From contig NZ_LUVZ01000034.1 of NCBI RefSeq assembly GCF_001593385.1, positions 1-64,000 of the forward strand: a DNA stretch of 64,000 nucleotides, written 5' to 3'. This document shows positions 63,193 through 64,000 of the stretch, one piece after another. Both the position numbers and the translations under genes were made by a program. Source of the DNA: Chryseobacterium cucumeris. Lineage in GTDB: Bacteria > Bacteroidota > Bacteroidia > Flavobacteriales > Weeksellaceae. Positions within the stretch are counted from its first letter, which is position 1; every line of letters starts with the position of its first letter. Below the pieces are notes generated by a model. The model was not told the DNA's origin. It ran no database searches and worked only from the letters and a program-made list of their open reading frames with translations.

Positions 63193-64000
63193 TATATCAC
63201 TTCATCAATATTATAATTCTTATGCTCACGGTTGGTTCTGATGATCATTTCTCCTAAGAATCCTGCCACAAACAGCAAGCTTCCCATAATCATCATGGTT
63301 AATGCGATAAAGAACCATGGATTATTGGTGATTAAGTGTCCGTAGATTCCTCTTGCTACATCAATCAGTTTAGAAATTCCTAACCAAAGTGCTGAAAGAA
63401 AACCAACAATAAACATTAAAGTACCCACAGCTCCGAAGAAATGCATTGGTCTTCCTCCGAAACGGCTTACAAACCAAAGCGTTATCAAATCCAGAAATCC
63501 TCTGATAAATCTCTCAGTTCCGAATTTTGAAGTTCCGTAAGGTCTTGCCTGATGCTGTACTTCTTTTTCCGTGATTCTTCTGAAACCTGCATTGGCAGCC
63601 AATACCGGAATATAACGATGCATATCTCCGTAAACATCCACAGATTTTACCACCTGTTTTTTGTAGGCTTTCAAACCACAGTTGAAGTCGTGAAGATAAA
63701 CTCCTGAAACTTTTCTAGCCGCTGCATTGAATAATTTTGACGGAATATTTTTCGTCATCACATTATCAAAACGCTTCTTTTTCCAACCGGAAACGATATC
63801 ATAATTGTCATGAATCACCATATTATACAATTCCGGAATTTCTTCTGGAAAATCCTGTAAATCAGCATCCATGGTAATCACTACATCACCGTTTGTTCTT
63901 TCAAAAGCGGCATGAAGTGCCTGTGATTTTCCATAATTTCTGGAAAATTTAATAGCGTGAATCTGAGGATACTGAACTTTCATATTCTCAATAATACTCC
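63192..64000 (-). CDS. GT2-family glycosyltransferase (DPM/GtrB-like), 5' end outside the window
   Basis: The gene is cut by the window end. The frame stays open upstream of the first visible Met at 63983 and codes SIIENMKVQYPQIHAIK, so the GT-A start lies beyond 64000. Visible: FSRNYGKSQALHAAF, the acidic VVITMDADLQDFPEEIPEL with the metal-binding DAD, SGWKKKRFD and NCGLKAYKKQV. Two C-terminal hydrophobic segments follow (about GAVGTLMFIVGFLSALWL and FFIALTMMIMGSLLFVAGF of the visible part). The layout is that of polyisoprenyl-phosphate glycosyltransferases of the dolichyl-phosphate mannose synthase/GtrB type. It would provide lipid-linked sugars, possibly for GT-C enzymes of the kind found at 35-40 kb. 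Confidence 0.9.
   Translation of the reverse strand, partial: SIIENMKVQYPQIHAIKFSRNYGKSQALHAAFERTNGDVVITMDADLQDFPEEIPELYNMVIHDNYDIVSGWKKKRFDNVMTKNIPSKLFNAAARKVSGVYLHDFNCGLKAYKKQVVKSVDVYGDMHRYIPVLAANAGFRRITEKEVQHQARPYGTSKFGTERFIRGFLDLITLWFVSRFGGRPMHFFGAVGTLMFIVGFLSALWLGISKLIDVARGIYGHLITNNPWFFIALTMMIMGSLLFVAGFLGEMIIRTNREHKNYNIDEVI

Overview
The window is a stretch of chromosome from a member of the Flavobacteriia, most likely Chryseobacterium or a close relative. The evidence is low GC with AT-rich spacers, TAnnTTTG-type -7 promoter boxes, a short primary sigma factor, a type IX secretion sorting domain, the Bacteroidetes-only T6SS subunit TssN, a DUF6443 RHS protein, and an IND/CGB-like subclass B1 metallo-beta-lactamase. 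No rRNA, tRNA or CRISPR array was recognised.

Layout. (1) 1-8.7 kb, minus strand: a tightly packed operon of a T9SS-sorted repeat protein, a 929-aa YD/RHS-repeat protein, a 1196-aa DUF6443/RHS-core protein with a variable C-terminus, and a small three-helix membrane protein. It looks like a secreted polymorphic toxin with its immunity gene. (2) 8.6-12 kb: a 1.2-kb AT-rich gene-free stretch, two tandem MerR/excisionase-like HTH genes and a convergent tyrosine recombinase, probably a minimal or decayed integrative element. (3) 12-16.6 kb: lipoprotein, threonine aldolase, a divergent DtxR/MntR-type regulator, the metallo-beta-lactamase and a class V PLP enzyme. (4) 16.7-19.8 kb: an isolated T6SS operon, tssG-tssN-tssK. 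(5) 20-27 kb: S1/P1 nuclease, primary sigma factor, lipoprotein, GNAT, FAD monooxygenase and S9 peptidase.

(6) 27-31 kb: a copper locus of HYC_CC_PP protein, DUF3347 protein, and a large protein with two heavy-metal-binding domains, a multicopper oxidase and a CopB-like C-terminus. (7) 31-34 kb: TonB-dependent receptor and kdsA, followed by a 73-bp-period repeat region. (8) 34.4-40.1 kb: DUF1697 protein and two large GT-C-type membrane glycosyltransferases. (9) 40.4-43.7 kb: a cysteine-synthase-like enzyme and an alpha-oxoamine synthase, best read as cysteate synthase plus cysteate fatty acyltransferase for sulfonolipids, then an EamA transporter. (10) 43.9-48.2 kb: a beta-helix-like protein, a B12-type radical SAM protein and a secreted protein of unknown function. 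(11) 48.3-51.4 kb: atpD-atpC and ribF. (12) 51.4-64 kb: lipoproteins, MmcQ/YjbR, atypical SDR, VOC, glutathione peroxidase, LolA-like protein, kdsB, PAP2 phosphatase, an operon of phospho-sugar mutase, lipoprotein and aminotransferase, a GIN-domain lipoprotein, a small lipoprotein, a membrane protein, and a GT2 glycosyltransferase cut by the window end.

Most of the window is core envelope and metabolic housekeeping (KDO, ATP synthase, riboflavin, sigma factor). Accessory character concentrates at 0-12 kb and in the repeat-bearing spacers. Several genes have better internal starts than the longest open frame; these were chosen from signal peptides, lipoboxes, or a terminator lying in the would-be N-terminus.
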